Source: Paraferrimonas sp. SM1919 (lineage in GTDB: Bacteria; Pseudomonadota; Gammaproteobacteria; Enterobacterales; Shewanellaceae). Taken from it: DNA of 64,000 nucleotides. Of this stretch, positions 46,010 to 56,230 are shown piece after piece. The stretch is taken from the NCBI RefSeq assembly GCF_010993985.1, contig NZ_WINH01000018.1, forward strand, positions 31,542 through 95,541, in the 5' to 3' direction. Below the pieces are notes generated by a model. It was not told the DNA's origin. It did not search any database and saw only the letters and a list, made by a program, of their open reading frames with translations. Position numbers and translations under genes: made by a program. How positions within the stretch are numbered: position 1 is the first letter of the stretch; each line of letters begins with the position of its first letter.

Positions 46010-46396
46010 ATGATTAGTCTGATTTTCATTAAGTTTGAGCCCAAAGTGACCATACCAACGAAATATATCCAATTTGCATTAATTTTTGCCTTTATCGCCA
46101 TTAGTTACCTCGTCTTCTCTAAACCCAGTTACCCTAAAGTCGATATTGATCATTTTGATAAAATTGGCCATTTTTCCGCTTTTTTTGCCCTAGCATTATT
46201 AACTGCAAACAGCTTTCCAAAGCTGTCAAATTTTGGGGTACTGTTGATTATGGCAAGCTATGCTTGTTTAATTGAGTTTGTTCAATATTTTCTGCCATAC
46301 CGCAGTGCTGAATGGGCTGATTTTGCTGCCGATATGGCCGGCGCGATGACTTATATGATTTTGCATTACTTTATTTCCCCGAACAAACATGGATAA
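46010..46396 (+). CDS. VanZ-like membrane protein
   Basis: About 128 residues; the start is uncertain because no good ribosome-binding site is visible (a GTG near 46047 is another option). VanZ pattern: DIDHFDKIGHFSAFFALALL and LIEFVQYFLPYRSAEWADFA (xADxxAN-like ADFAADMAGA). Three to four TM segments. The family role is poorly defined; envelope-related. It overlaps the next gene by 8 bp. Confidence 0.8.
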   Translation: MISLIFIKFEPKVTIPTKYIQFALIFAFIAISYLVFSKPSYPKVDIDHFDKIGHFSAFFALALLTANSFPKLSNFGVLLIMASYACLIEFVQYFLPYRSAEWADFAADMAGAMTYMILHYFISPNKHG

Positions 46397-47264
46397 AATA
46401 GCGATTATTGGCGCGGGTGCCATTGGTAGACTTATTAACCATAAAGCCAACCCCCTACATTTATGGCCATTTATCGATCTCAGAAATAAAAGCATCAATA
46501 TTAGTACGTTACACACACTAGATGGTCATACAAAACAGCAGACTTGTATATTTTTAGCTGACGTCAGCAAAATAGATTTACTCATAGTCACCCTAAAGGC
46601 TTATCAAGTATTGCCAACATTGTTGCCCTTATTAGGCCAGCTTAAGCATGACGCTAAAATTCTGTTGCTGCATAATGGCATGGGGACTCACTTAGAAATT
46701 GCCAACAAACTCACACAACAGCAAACCTTATTACTGGGTACCACCAATCAAGGCGCGATGATAGTCGATGGCGATGTTCATCACACTGGTGTGGGTGATA
46801 CTTATATTGGCCACTATTGTGGCCCCCAAGTGCCAACTCATTACAAACACAGCTTATGTCAACAGCTCGATGCCAACTGGACTGAAAATATCCAACAAAA
46901 CCTCTGGAATAAGTTGGCTATTAATTGCTGCATCAACCCATTAACCGCTATTTTTAATCTTAACAATGGTCAATTATCGGCTCCGCAATTTTATGAGCAA
47001 ATCGAGCATATTTGTTATGAAGTTTGCCAAGTGGCGCAACGTGAAGGGATCAAGCTCACGACTAATGAGTTGGTGACCAGGGTACAAAAAGTGATTGAAC
47101 TTACCGCCAGTAATAGTTCATCAATGAGGCAGGATATCTTACTAGGGCGACCAACCGAAATTGATTACATTAATCAATACATTTGTGCTTGTGCTGCCAA
47201 ACATGGAATCATTGCGCCGATTAATCAGGCATTAGTTACCAAGATAAAATCTCTACATATCTAG
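46389..47264 (+). CDS. 2-dehydropantoate 2-reductase family protein
   Basis: 291 residues. N-terminal NADP-binding GAGAIG motif (KIAIIGAGAIGRLINHKANP), ketopantoate reductase signatures LLLHNGMGTHLEIA and LWNKLAINCCINPLTAIFN, and a C-terminal helical domain with SSMRQDILLGRPTEIDYIN. It probably reduces ketopantoate to pantoate in the pantothenate pathway (PanE). Translationally coupled to the VanZ-like gene. Confidence 0.9.
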   Translation: MDKIAIIGAGAIGRLINHKANPLHLWPFIDLRNKSINISTLHTLDGHTKQQTCIFLADVSKIDLLIVTLKAYQVLPTLLPLLGQLKHDAKILLLHNGMGTHLEIANKLTQQQTLLLGTTNQGAMIVDGDVHHTGVGDTYIGHYCGPQVPTHYKHSLCQQLDANWTENIQQNLWNKLAINCCINPLTAIFNLNNGQLSAPQFYEQIEHICYEVCQVAQREGIKLTTNELVTRVQKVIELTASNSSSMRQDILLGRPTEIDYINQYICACAAKHGIIAPINQALVTKIKSLHI

Positions 47265-47395
47265 CTAAAATAACCAGTTAGAGATCCATTTCCAGTAACC
47301 ATGGCCCAATGTAACCTTGCAAGGGTAATGCTATTTCCTGTCACTCTGAGACAATGGTCACAATATTTTAGCCATCACATAATAAGAGGCACAAA

Positions 47396-48901
47396 ATGGA
47401 CGTAAAAGTACAATCGCTAATTGAGCAGTTTGGTATTACAGAACAAACTCGTGAATTCCTAGCGAAACCTAAATACATGTATATCGATGGTCAATTTCAA
47501 TCGGATTTAGACCGCCCAACGATTGCTGCGATCAACCCATGTACCGGTGGCAAGATCACAGAGATCCCTCTAGGTACCGCGGCAGATGTTGATACTGCAG
47601 TTAAAGCAGCTAAACATGCTATGTACAAAGGTGAGTGGTCTAAATTCTCTCCTCGTGACCGTGAGCAAGCCCTACGCAAATTAGCGGAACTGATCCGTGA
47701 AAACGCTCAAACGATTGCTGAAATTGAGTCACTAGATAGCGGTAAAGCCATTTCGGGTTGTAAAGCTGTTGACCTCAATGTTGCTGCAAATACTTTTGAA
47801 TACTACGCTGGTTGGGCAACCAAGATTGAAGGCTCAACCCGTGATACTTCATTCCCTGTTGATTGTGTCACCTATACTCGCAAACAGCCTGTTGGCGTTG
47901 TTGGTGCGATTGTACCTTGGAACTGGCCACTAGGCATGGCGGTATGGAAAATGGCAGCACCACTAGCGGTTGGCTGTTCAATTGTCCTTAAACCTGCAGA
48001 AATTACTTCTCTGAGTATGCTTTACCTGATGGAACTTGCTGAGAAAGCGGGCTTCCCTAAAGGTGCGATTAACATTGTTACCGGTAAAGGTTCAGTGGTA
48101 GGTAATGCCATTGTTGAGCATAAAGACGTATCTAAGATCTCTTTCACTGGCTCAACCAACACCGGTAAGATTGTTGGTCAAGCGGCTATCAGCCGTGTTG
48201 CCCATGCTACCCTAGAACTTGGCGGTAAATCGCCAATGATCGCTTTCGAAGACGCTGACATTGATGCCCTAGCCAAAAACACCCTAGGCTCAGTTTACTT
48301 CAACGCCGGTCAGGTTTGTTCTGCGGGCTCTCGTTTATACGTGCACCGTTCACGTTACGATGAAGCTGTAGCTAAAATTAAAGCCATTGCAGAAGGCATC
48401 AAGCTTGGTCCTTGTTTAGATCCAGAAACCGTTATGGGTCCAGTGATCAACAAAACTCAACAGGATTCCATTTTAGGTTTTATTGAGCAAGGTAAAGCCC
48501 AAGGCGCAACCCTTGTTACCGGTGGTGAAGCCCTTGCTTCTGATGGTACCTTTGTACGTCCGACCCTATTTGCTGACTGTACCAATGATATGACTATCGT
48601 ACAGGAAGAAATTTTCGGCCCTGTATTAGTCGTAATTCCTTTCGATACAGAAGAAGAAGCCGTTGAGCTGGCTAATGATAACATTTACGGTTTAGCTTCT
48701 AGTATTTGGACTAAAGACTTATCTCGCGCTAATCGTCTGATCCCACAAATTGATGCCGGTGCCGTTTGGGTTAACATCCACGATCCAGGTGATCCAGCGA
48801 TGCCATTCGGCGGCTTTAAGCAGTCAGGTATTGGTAAAGATTTAGGTCCAGAGCAGTTAGCTTACTTCCTAGAAACTAAGAGTGTTTGGATTAAGATCTA
48901 A
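47396..48901 (+). CDS. NAD(P)-dependent aldehyde dehydrogenase
   Basis: 501 residues. The ALDH superfamily motifs are complete: VPWNWPLGMAVWKMAAPLAV, FTGSTNTGKIVGQA, catalytic Glu in LELGGKSPMIAFEDADID, catalytic Cys308 in NAGQVCSAGSRLYV, and EEIFGPVLVVIPF. Closest in feel to betaine/phenylacetaldehyde-type dehydrogenases, but the substrate cannot be read from sequence. Single gene with its own terminator. Confidence 0.93.
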   Translation: MDVKVQSLIEQFGITEQTREFLAKPKYMYIDGQFQSDLDRPTIAAINPCTGGKITEIPLGTAADVDTAVKAAKHAMYKGEWSKFSPRDREQALRKLAELIRENAQTIAEIESLDSGKAISGCKAVDLNVAANTFEYYAGWATKIEGSTRDTSFPVDCVTYTRKQPVGVVGAIVPWNWPLGMAVWKMAAPLAVGCSIVLKPAEITSLSMLYLMELAEKAGFPKGAINIVTGKGSVVGNAIVEHKDVSKISFTGSTNTGKIVGQAAISRVAHATLELGGKSPMIAFEDADIDALAKNTLGSVYFNAGQVCSAGSRLYVHRSRYDEAVAKIKAIAEGIKLGPCLDPETVMGPVINKTQQDSILGFIEQGKAQGATLVTGGEALASDGTFVRPTLFADCTNDMTIVQEEIFGPVLVVIPFDTEEEAVELANDNIYGLASSIWTKDLSRANRLIPQIDAGAVWVNIHDPGDPAMPFGGFKQSGIGKDLGPEQLAYFLETKSVWIKI

Positions 48902-48921
48902 CGCTGAATTGCAAAATATAT

Positions 48922-48945
48922 AAAGGCGCCTTTGGGCGCCTTTTT
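48922..48945 (+). terminator. Terminator of the aldehyde dehydrogenase gene
   Basis: GGCGCC-TTTG-GGCGCC with flanking AAA/TTTTT, 21 bp past the stop. Confidence 0.88.
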
Positions 48946-49049
48946 AGGATCTGCTATCTTTGATGTTGGCTTTATAGGCGAATGTAAGACCAACAAACGG
49001 CTTTCGATGCCAACAGCAAAGCTCAACAAATCTTAGTAATAATAATTGT

Positions 49050-49670
49050 TTAACCGAAGAATAATCGCCATAGCCAGCCTTTTTCCAGATCATCTTTACA
49101 GCCCCAGTATTGCTGGGAATAACGCTTCGATCTTGCATCAACTTTTTTAGCAACACCAATCAACCACCCTTTTTGATTGTAGGTTTTACGCTTATAGCCT
49201 CCCCAACCTTCATGGTAATTAAGGTACTGCCCATAGGCATCCCACTTTGAAACCTTGTTTACTTTATTCGACTTGTAAATAAACCAGCCCATAAAATCAA
49301 TGGCATCAGCAAAATCTTCACGGCTCGACCATGAATTACCCGTTTCTTTGACATATTGATCCCAGGTGATTGTCTTTGCCTGAGCATACCCATAAGCCGA
49401 ACTGACCCTTCCTATTGGGATAAAACCTAGAAAGTATTTCATCGGTGGGGCAGCATCGTGCTTAAATGAACTTTCTTGATACATCATGGCGATGGGGACA
49501 TGAACTGGGACCCCCCATTTTTCGCGAGTATCTTTCGCGGCTTCATACCAGTCACGGTTTTCAGTGAAAATGGCACAAATATTTTCTGGGTCCCGAGGCG
49601 GGGGCGTGGCACAGCCTGCTAATGCAATCAGACTAATGCTAATGATAACGAACTTTAGGTTAGTAGACAT
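49050..49670 (-). CDS. Lytic transglycosylase-like lipoprotein
   Basis: 206 residues with lipoprotein signal (LKFVIISISLIALAGCATPP; Cys ~20). An SLT-type fold is suggested by VPVHVPIAMMYQESSFKHDA (catalytic Glu in YQESS), SSAYGYAQAKTITWDQYVKE, and YLNYHEGWGGYKR. It would cleave peptidoglycan glycan strands at the inner face of the outer membrane. Single gene. Confidence 0.85.
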   Translation of the reverse strand: MSTNLKFVIISISLIALAGCATPPPRDPENICAIFTENRDWYEAAKDTREKWGVPVHVPIAMMYQESSFKHDAAPPMKYFLGFIPIGRVSSAYGYAQAKTITWDQYVKETGNSWSSREDFADAIDFMGWFIYKSNKVNKVSKWDAYGQYLNYHEGWGGYKRKTYNQKGWLIGVAKKVDARSKRYSQQYWGCKDDLEKGWLWRLFFG

Positions 49671-49771
49671 AATAACAAAACTAACAAAACAATAGTGCCA
49701 GTTTACTGGTATTTTTCTGTCAAAAACAACCCATTAAACCATTAATAAAGAATAATTTTTTCAATAAATAG

Positions 49772-50206
49772 CTAATCGGCTTGAGCTGCGGCTTGTTTGA
49801 GCTCACACAGCTTAGCTGCCGTTTGCGTTTTAATTTGCCAATAAGGAAGCGAGTAACCATCTCCCACCATTTCAGCCCACAATTGCACTTGGCTATTTTT
49901 AGCTAACGTCACTGATACATCCAACACGGTTCTGAGTTGTGGATTTATGTGGATTTTAGGTGAATCGATAAACTCATATAAAGTGAGTTGATAAGTACCA
50001 ACGGGTAATTTTGAAGTGTTTTTAGAGATCACCGCTTGTCCGTTGATATGGGTTAATATCACCGGATAGCGATGCTGTTGGGTTTTAGATTGCAGCGATA
50101 TATAGCCACAATCTACAGCTAAATGATGATCAGAGCTGCTACACCCCTGCAAAAGGGCAAGCAGCACCATCACTAAACTAGCTTTTAAGGTAGCTGAAGT
50201 AATCAT
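49772..50206 (-). CDS. Hypothetical lipoprotein downstream of gshA
   Basis: 144 residues with a lipobox (LKASLVMVLLALLQGCSSS). The mature part is beta-rich (VAVDCGY-like start, KLPVGTYQLTLYEF, TLAKNSQVQLWAEMVGDGYS). No family recognised. Its start overlaps the gshA 3' end by 29 bp, so it is expressed with gshA. An internal Met at residue 13 would also leave a signal peptide. Confidence 0.75.
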   Translation of the reverse strand: MITSATLKASLVMVLLALLQGCSSSDHHLAVDCGYISLQSKTQQHRYPVILTHINGQAVISKNTSKLPVGTYQLTLYEFIDSPKIHINPQLRTVLDVSVTLAKNSQVQLWAEMVGDGYSLPYWQIKTQTAAKLCELKQAAAQAD

Positions 50207-51743
50207 CTAAATATTCATCAAATGACAAGCTGTCTTGCTGTTCTAACAGAGCTTGTTTACTCACCGATAGCTCAGCCATTTCCCTAAAGTAATTTTCATC
50301 TAGGTATTGATATTGCCCATCCAGCAATTGTTGTTGATAGTCATCTGCCAGTTTTGAAGCCCAAATAGAATGCTCTTGTGCTTGCTTAACGGCACTGATC
50401 ACTTGAGCCGATAAGGTCGCACTTGGGTCTTCAATACAAGGCCGCCATTGCTCTAATGCGTTGAGGTATTCTTGCTTTTGTGGTCCCATCGCTTCAGCAA
50501 TTTCCGTCATCGCTGCAAAAATATCTCTTAACCAACTTCTCAAAGTAACGATATTGCCTGCCCGGTCCAGTTCAAGATCGGGCTGACGACCATTAAGAAT
50601 GACCTTAGATAAATTTTCTGCGTTTCTTTGCTGCTGCTCTGTATCGAGTAATTTTGCCGGTGACAATAAACAGTGAAGCAAAAATAAATCTAATATCCTG
50701 ATCTGGTCTGCAGTGATCCCTAGAGGACTAAAAGGGTTAATATCTAAAGCACGTACTTCAATATACTCTACCCCACCACGCTTTAATGCATGGGATGGCG
50801 TTTCTCCTGTTTGGGCGACCTTTTTAGGACGAATTGAAGAATATAATTCATTTTCAATTTGTAATATACGATCGTTTAGCTGGCGATATTCACCCTCTAC
50901 TTTGACCCCAATACCCGCAAAAGCAGCAGAAGGTTGAACGATGGCTTTAATCACTGAATCGACATATTGCTGCAGACTATTGTAACTGATCCCTAAAGCA
51001 TTCTGCTCTTTGTTGGTGTAGCCAAGATCACTCATACGCAACGAGGTACCAAAAGGCAAATAAGAACTGCCTGCGGTGAATGGCTCTAGCGGGACTTGAG
51101 TAGGATTATTGTCTAAAAAACTATTACACAGTACTGGTGAGGCTCCGAACAAATATGGTAAAAACCACACCTTAGCTAAATAATTCCTAATCAAGGCGAA
51201 ATATGCCTCTGATTGGAAATCTTGCAGGTTCTTCTGTGACTTTGTATTTTCATGTAAATATTGCATTAATTCAGTAGAAACAGAAAAGTTAAAATGCAAC
51301 CCCGCAATAACTTGCATCTTAGCTCCGTATCTGTGGGTTAACCCTTTTCGATACAAAGTCTTCATTTTGCCAATATTGGATGAGCCATATTGGGCAATAG
51401 GAATGTTTACCTCGGCGCCAATATCGCAGGGCATGCTGATCGGCCACAACCTTTCGCTATTGATATTCTCTAAAGTGTATTTTTGAGTATCCTGTAATTT
51501 ACCAAGTAGGGTCTCGATATCTGTTTCAACACCTGTGATAAATTCTAGTAATGACTCAGAATAATCCGTGGTAATGCAGTCATGGGTTAAAGCACTTCCT
51601 AATGCCACAGGGTGCGGACTCTGAGCTAATTTAGCATCAGCATCTATCCTTAAAGTTTCCCTTTCTAGGCCACGATTTAATTGAGAAAGAAGGTGGGCTT
51701 TATTGTCAGCGGTTAAACTCGCCAAGGTTTGAGTTAATGACAT
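50178..51743 (-). CDS. gshA: Glutamate-cysteine ligase GshA
   Basis: 521 residues, the gammaproteobacterial type. Motifs RGLERETLRIDADAKLAQSP, TDYSESLLEFITGVE, LRMSDLGYTNKEQ and VEYIEVRALDINPFSPLGI are all present. ATP-dependent first step of glutathione synthesis. Followed by an overlapping lipoprotein gene. Confidence 0.97.
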   Translation of the reverse strand: MSLTQTLASLTADNKAHLLSQLNRGLERETLRIDADAKLAQSPHPVALGSALTHDCITTDYSESLLEFITGVETDIETLLGKLQDTQKYTLENINSERLWPISMPCDIGAEVNIPIAQYGSSNIGKMKTLYRKGLTHRYGAKMQVIAGLHFNFSVSTELMQYLHENTKSQKNLQDFQSEAYFALIRNYLAKVWFLPYLFGASPVLCNSFLDNNPTQVPLEPFTAGSSYLPFGTSLRMSDLGYTNKEQNALGISYNSLQQYVDSVIKAIVQPSAAFAGIGVKVEGEYRQLNDRILQIENELYSSIRPKKVAQTGETPSHALKRGGVEYIEVRALDINPFSPLGITADQIRILDLFLLHCLLSPAKLLDTEQQQRNAENLSKVILNGRQPDLELDRAGNIVTLRSWLRDIFAAMTEIAEAMGPQKQEYLNALEQWRPCIEDPSATLSAQVISAVKQAQEHSIWASKLADDYQQQLLDGQYQYLDENYFREMAELSVSKQALLEQQDSLSFDEYLDDYFSYLKS

Positions 51744-51815
51744 CTAATAATGTTTCTCTATTTTCTGCCAATGGGCATTTGCCATTATTTTAATGGTTGA
51801 CCGGTAAAATAGCAA

Positions 51816-51849
51816 AAGCCCAAAAGGATTAATTTAACCTTTTGGGCTT
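51816..51849 (-). terminator. Terminator of the M16 peptidase gene
   Basis: AAGCCCAAAAGG and CCTTTTGGGCTT, a perfect 12-bp stem with 10-base loop; on the minus strand TTTGCTATTTT follows. It is 28 bp past the stop. Confidence 0.8.
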
Positions 51850-51876
51850 GTCTAAAAGCAACAATACTGTAACTAA

Positions 51877-54705
51877 TTAAAGCTCATGCAGTTTTACTTG
51901 ATAGCCTAACTTTTCCAGTTCAGGTTTCACCGTGACTGCATCGCCAACAATAACGATAACCATATCGTCGAAATTAAGCTGTTGCTTAGCAACCGAGTTT
52001 AACTCTTGAAGGGTTATTTGCTCTATCAACTGATTTTGGCTTAATAAATAGTCATGGGGTAGATTATGCATCTGAATTTGACGAATGAAACCAGACTTTT
52101 TACTTGGCGTTTCAAATTTTAGTGCGCTTGATTGGCCAATCGAAGCTTTCAAAAAGTTTAATTCTTCAACGGTCATTCCATTTAACGCAAAGCCACGGAT
52201 TTCATTCTCAAACTCTTTTAAAGACGCGGCGGTGACATCACTACGGACATTGGCAGTGGCAACGAATACTCCTGTAAGCTTGCCCCCATTAAAGCCTGAA
52301 CCAGCACCATAGGTATAACCTTTGTCTTCCCTGAGATTAAGATTAATTCTACTATTAAAAGCACCGCCTAAAGGATAATTCATCAGATAAGCTTTAAAAT
52401 ACTCTCCGGTCGCATCGTAAGGCATTGCTTGACGACCGATACGGATCACTGACTGGGCACTTGCAGGCTTATCAACCAAATAAATAACACCTGCCTGAGA
52501 AGCTTGAATGTGAGTATTAGGCGCTGTGAAACCGTTGTCACCACTGAGTACTTCGAATGCCTTTAATTTAGCCATCAAATCTGCACTTGATAATGAACTC
52601 ACCGCTACCAACTGTGCTTTGGCAACTTGATATTGAACGTTATAAAAATTTTTAACATCCGCCAAAGATAATTGACTGACGCTTTCGGCGCTACCGCTAC
52701 TGGGCTGGCCAAGGGCGCTTTGGGGATAAATAAGCCCATCAAAAGCAGTGCGAGCCATCCAATCTGGAGTTTGACTTTGCTGGGCTAGGCTTTGTACTAA
52801 CTGTCCTTTTACTTTCGCGAAATCCGCTTCATTAAAGGCGGGTTGTATCAGCCTTTCTATTGCGATAGCAATGGTTTCATCCAAATACTCAGTAAGGGCA
52901 CTGATAGTGAGTGTCGAACCCGCTCTAGAACCGCTAAAACTGACACTTGCTCCCAATAACTCTAAAGCCGTCGCTAATTCTTCAGTGCTGCGTAATTGCG
53001 AAGACTCTTGCAACATCGCGGCAGTTAAATTAGCCAAACCCGCTTTAGATTTATCGACTAACAGATTGCCACCATCAAAGTGAATGGTGATATCCGTTGT
53101 TGGGGTCTCACTGGATTGTGTGCTTAGCACTTGTAATGTGTTTGCTAGCTTGGCCTGATGTAAAACGGGCAGCTCAAAAGTTGGATTTGCAGCTGCTGGG
53201 GGTACTTTACTGCGGTCAAAGCTATCCGCTTTATGCTGACGCTCAGTGCCATCACTTTTTGAAAGCTCAACCACCGGTGCTGCTGTCGGTGTAAAGTTGT
53301 CAGCTTTGGCAATTAGCGCCTGCTGCCCTTGGGGCACTACGCTCATGATCACCATAGGTTTATCTTTAACATATTGATTAAAGACCGCCATGACCTGCTC
53401 TTTGGTGACATTAGCATAGCGATCGAGATCACTTTGGATCAGATCTGGGTTACCAAATAATGTCTCATTTAATGCTAGCGTGGAAACTTTGCCTGCTACG
53501 GATTGCAGACTGAAAATTGTATTCGCTTTATATCCAACTTTTACTTTAGTCAAGTCGTCATCATTGACGCCACGATTTTCAAACTCTTTAATGCTATCAC
53601 GGATAATATCTTCAATAGTGGCCAAGCCTTTTGCTTTGGCAGGATTGGCTAAAGCATAAATACTAAACGTACAACTAAGCTCAGAACAAGGCTGTTGCGC
53701 CCCTACCTGTACCGCATAGCCATTTTTGACTAAATTTTTATAAAGAATAGAAGTATCGCCGCCACCTAAGATTTGCGCCAGAAGATCTAAGGGGGCTTCA
53801 TCTTGATGTCGAACTTTAACCGTTGGCATTGACATATAAAGTAACGGTAAATGTACTTTATCTTCCATTGAAATATACCTATCAGCATCTAAGGTAACCA
53901 AAGGCACTTCAAGATCTTTGACTTCTGGTCCTCTACTAATAGGGGCAAAGTATTTATCAATTAATGCTAAAGCTTGAGCTTCATCAAAATCACCACCTAA
54001 GGTAAGGGTTGCATTGTTAGGGCCATACCAACGATTAAAGAATGCTCGCACATCATCGACTGTTGCAGCATTTAGGTCGTCCATCCAACCAATTATAGGC
54101 CATGAATAGGGGTGACCTACGGGATATAGAGCTTGCGCAACACGCTCCCCTACGCGCCCATAAGGAACATTATCAATACGTTGACCACGCTCGTTCTTAA
54201 CCGTCTCACGTTGGTTTTCAAACTTTTTCTCAGTAATCGCAGGTAGTAAATAGCCCATGCGATCAGCCTCCAACCACAGCACTTTCTCGAGCTGATTTTT
54301 GGGAACCGTTTGGTAATAATTAGTACGGTCAGTATTGGTGGTACCGTTCATACTGCCACCAGATTCAGTGACGATTTTAAAATGTTGCTCATCAGCGACA
54401 TTTTTCGACCCTTGAAACATCATATGCTCAAATAAGTGTGCAAAACCGCTGCGGCCAATTTCTTCTCTGGCGGAGCCCACATGATAGGTCACATCTAGAT
54501 GGACTAATGGATCTGAATGATCAGGAGCAAGTATAACGGTCAAGCCATTATCCAATCGATATTTCTTATAGGGGATAGCAAGACGTTCAGGAGTTTGTTC
54601 GACTTGCTCTACCAAGGTAACAGATTGAGGAAGAGTAGAATGAGTATTCGGTTGGCAGGCAATTAACAAGCTTACCAAACTTAAACTTATGAGGTTTTTT
54701 TTCAT
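51877..54705 (-). CDS. M16 family zinc metallopeptidase, lipoprotein
   Basis: 942 residues, two M16 (pitrilysin/PqqL-type) halves. Lipoprotein signal MKKNLISLSLVSLLIACQPN. The first half has the inverted zinc motif HLFEH (His90, Glu93, His94 in FAHLFEHMMFQGSKN) and the downstream Glu in ETVKNERGQR. The second half (~500-942) is the inactive partner with NLREDKGYTYGAGSGFNGGK. A periplasmic or outer-membrane peptide-degrading protease. Three bases separate it from the yqaA-like gene. Confidence 0.93.
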   Translation of the reverse strand: MKKNLISLSLVSLLIACQPNTHSTLPQSVTLVEQVEQTPERLAIPYKKYRLDNGLTVILAPDHSDPLVHLDVTYHVGSAREEIGRSGFAHLFEHMMFQGSKNVADEQHFKIVTESGGSMNGTTNTDRTNYYQTVPKNQLEKVLWLEADRMGYLLPAITEKKFENQRETVKNERGQRIDNVPYGRVGERVAQALYPVGHPYSWPIIGWMDDLNAATVDDVRAFFNRWYGPNNATLTLGGDFDEAQALALIDKYFAPISRGPEVKDLEVPLVTLDADRYISMEDKVHLPLLYMSMPTVKVRHQDEAPLDLLAQILGGGDTSILYKNLVKNGYAVQVGAQQPCSELSCTFSIYALANPAKAKGLATIEDIIRDSIKEFENRGVNDDDLTKVKVGYKANTIFSLQSVAGKVSTLALNETLFGNPDLIQSDLDRYANVTKEQVMAVFNQYVKDKPMVIMSVVPQGQQALIAKADNFTPTAAPVVELSKSDGTERQHKADSFDRSKVPPAAANPTFELPVLHQAKLANTLQVLSTQSSETPTTDITIHFDGGNLLVDKSKAGLANLTAAMLQESSQLRSTEELATALELLGASVSFSGSRAGSTLTISALTEYLDETIAIAIERLIQPAFNEADFAKVKGQLVQSLAQQSQTPDWMARTAFDGLIYPQSALGQPSSGSAESVSQLSLADVKNFYNVQYQVAKAQLVAVSSLSSADLMAKLKAFEVLSGDNGFTAPNTHIQASQAGVIYLVDKPASAQSVIRIGRQAMPYDATGEYFKAYLMNYPLGGAFNSRINLNLREDKGYTYGAGSGFNGGKLTGVFVATANVRSDVTAASLKEFENEIRGFALNGMTVEELNFLKASIGQSSALKFETPSKKSGFIRQIQMHNLPHDYLLSQNQLIEQITLQELNSVAKQQLNFDDMVIVIVGDAVTVKPELEKLGYQVKLHEL

Positions 54706-54708
54706 GTT

Positions 54709-55131
54709 TTATCCTATCCATTGGAATATGACTAATAACAAACTGTAGCGGCACAATTTACCTATAAACATGGCTACCATACTCTTTTGTATAGGTAGCT
54801 TCAAGTAACCTGCCAATAGGCACAATATATCACCAATTAAGGGTAACCAAGATAAGAGCAGTGACCAAGCACCGTAACGGCTAAGCAGCCGCTCAGATTT
54901 TTTATAGCTTTTCGATTGTAAAACTTTAGCCTGCCACTGATGACGCCCAAGGTAACCAAGCAGGTAGCTACTGGCGCCCCCTAGAGTGTTTCCAACCGAT
55001 GCCATCAGCAATAATCCCCAAGTCAATTGAGGGTGAGTCTTAAGCAAACCAACAAATACCGCTTCAGATCCCCCAGGCAATAAAGTGGCGGCCAAAAAAG
55101 CCGCCATAAACATACTCAGCAGAACAGCCAT
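54709..55131 (-). CDS. YqaA-like DedA-type membrane protein
   Basis: 140 residues with several TM segments (LLSMFMAAFLAATLLPGGSE, LTWGLLLMASVGNTLGGASS, LLLSWLPLIGDILCLLAGYL). The GN.LG....Y.LG pattern is that of YqaA/SNARE-associated (VTT) proteins. Role probably in membrane lipid or transport homeostasis; unproven. Shares one base with the oxidoreductase upstream. Confidence 0.88.
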   Translation of the reverse strand: MAVLLSMFMAAFLAATLLPGGSEAVFVGLLKTHPQLTWGLLLMASVGNTLGGASSYLLGYLGRHQWQAKVLQSKSYKKSERLLSRYGAWSLLLSWLPLIGDILCLLAGYLKLPIQKSMVAMFIGKLCRYSLLLVIFQWIG

Positions 55132-56084
55132 TAATTACACTTAAGTAAAGTTTTACCTTTTACTTTACCAGACTCAAGATCAGCATGAGCTTGATTAGCT
55201 TGGGTTAATGGGTAAATCTGGTTAATAATCACCTGTAATCCGTGTTCAAAACTGGTAAATAAATGCGCTAATAATTGCGGATCGCTCTCCACCAGCATTC
55301 CACTTGATGCGATCCCCTTTGCAAAACAATTATCATTGATAACATCCGCAGTGACTGTCGGCACGGTAACTAATTTTTCAGCCCTTAATCCCAGCTCGAG
55401 TAACGTCAGGGTGGCCACCCCACCAACTAAATCAAAAACTAAATCAATATTTTTTTCTGCAGCAATTAAATGACCATCCTCATAGCTTATGGCTTTAGTG
55501 GCACCAAGTGCTTTGACGGTTTCAATATCCTTAGGGCCACAACTGGCTATCACCTCACAACCTGCAAAGGCTGCAAATTGCACGGCTAAGTGGCCAACGC
55601 CACCTGCTGCGCCAACAATTAACACTTTCTGCCCTGGGCCAAGCGCCCCAAATTTAAATAAGCCCTGATACGCTGTTAACCCCGCTAAAGGAAATGCGGC
55701 GGCTTGCTCAAGATCGATAGCGACGTCCAGTGTCACTAATGCCTCAGTACTGCCCTGCCAAATTTGGCTATAGGCTCCAGCTTGGGTTGGAAAACCAATC
55801 ATACCAGCGACTCTGTCTCCTACTTTGATAGAGTCAACGGCAGTACCAACCTCAATGACTGTACCGGCAATATCATAGCCCGGCACCCAAGGTAAATTAT
55901 CTTTATTAGCTTGGGCAGCCCAGCCCAAACCTGCCCTTGTTTTCAGATCGATAGGGTTAATCGAAGCAAACGCTACCTCTACCCGGACTTCATTAGCGGG
56001 TAAATCGGTAATTGGGTTTTGTTGTATCGTTAATACCGATGCTGCACCAAATTCAGATATTGCTACAGATTTAAAAACAGACAT
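55131..56084 (-). CDS. Zinc-independent quinone-type oxidoreductase (MDR family)
   Basis: 317 residues from the ATG at 56084 (SD TGAGG); a GTG at 56096 is also open. N-terminal GroES-like fold (NEVRVEVAFASINPIDLKTR, VPGYDIAGTVIEVG), Rossmann fold with VLIVGAAGGVGHLAVQFAAF. No structural-zinc Cys cluster, so NADPH:quinone-reductase-like. Overlaps the next gene by 1 bp. Confidence 0.9.
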   Translation of the reverse strand: MSVFKSVAISEFGAASVLTIQQNPITDLPANEVRVEVAFASINPIDLKTRAGLGWAAQANKDNLPWVPGYDIAGTVIEVGTAVDSIKVGDRVAGMIGFPTQAGAYSQIWQGSTEALVTLDVAIDLEQAAAFPLAGLTAYQGLFKFGALGPGQKVLIVGAAGGVGHLAVQFAAFAGCEVIASCGPKDIETVKALGATKAISYEDGHLIAAEKNIDLVFDLVGGVATLTLLELGLRAEKLVTVPTVTADVINDNCFAKGIASSGMLVESDPQLLAHLFTSFEHGLQVIINQIYPLTQANQAHADLESGKVKGKTLLKCN

Positions 56085-56230
56085 TGTTATCCACACCTCA
56101 AAAATTTACATATCACCAGTAGAATTAACAAAACCACTGAAAACAAAATATCTTATTAGTAATTTATTTTTACTTTAGACCCTAAATCTAGATACACTAG
56201 GTTTATTCTGCTCACATGATGCCATAAAAA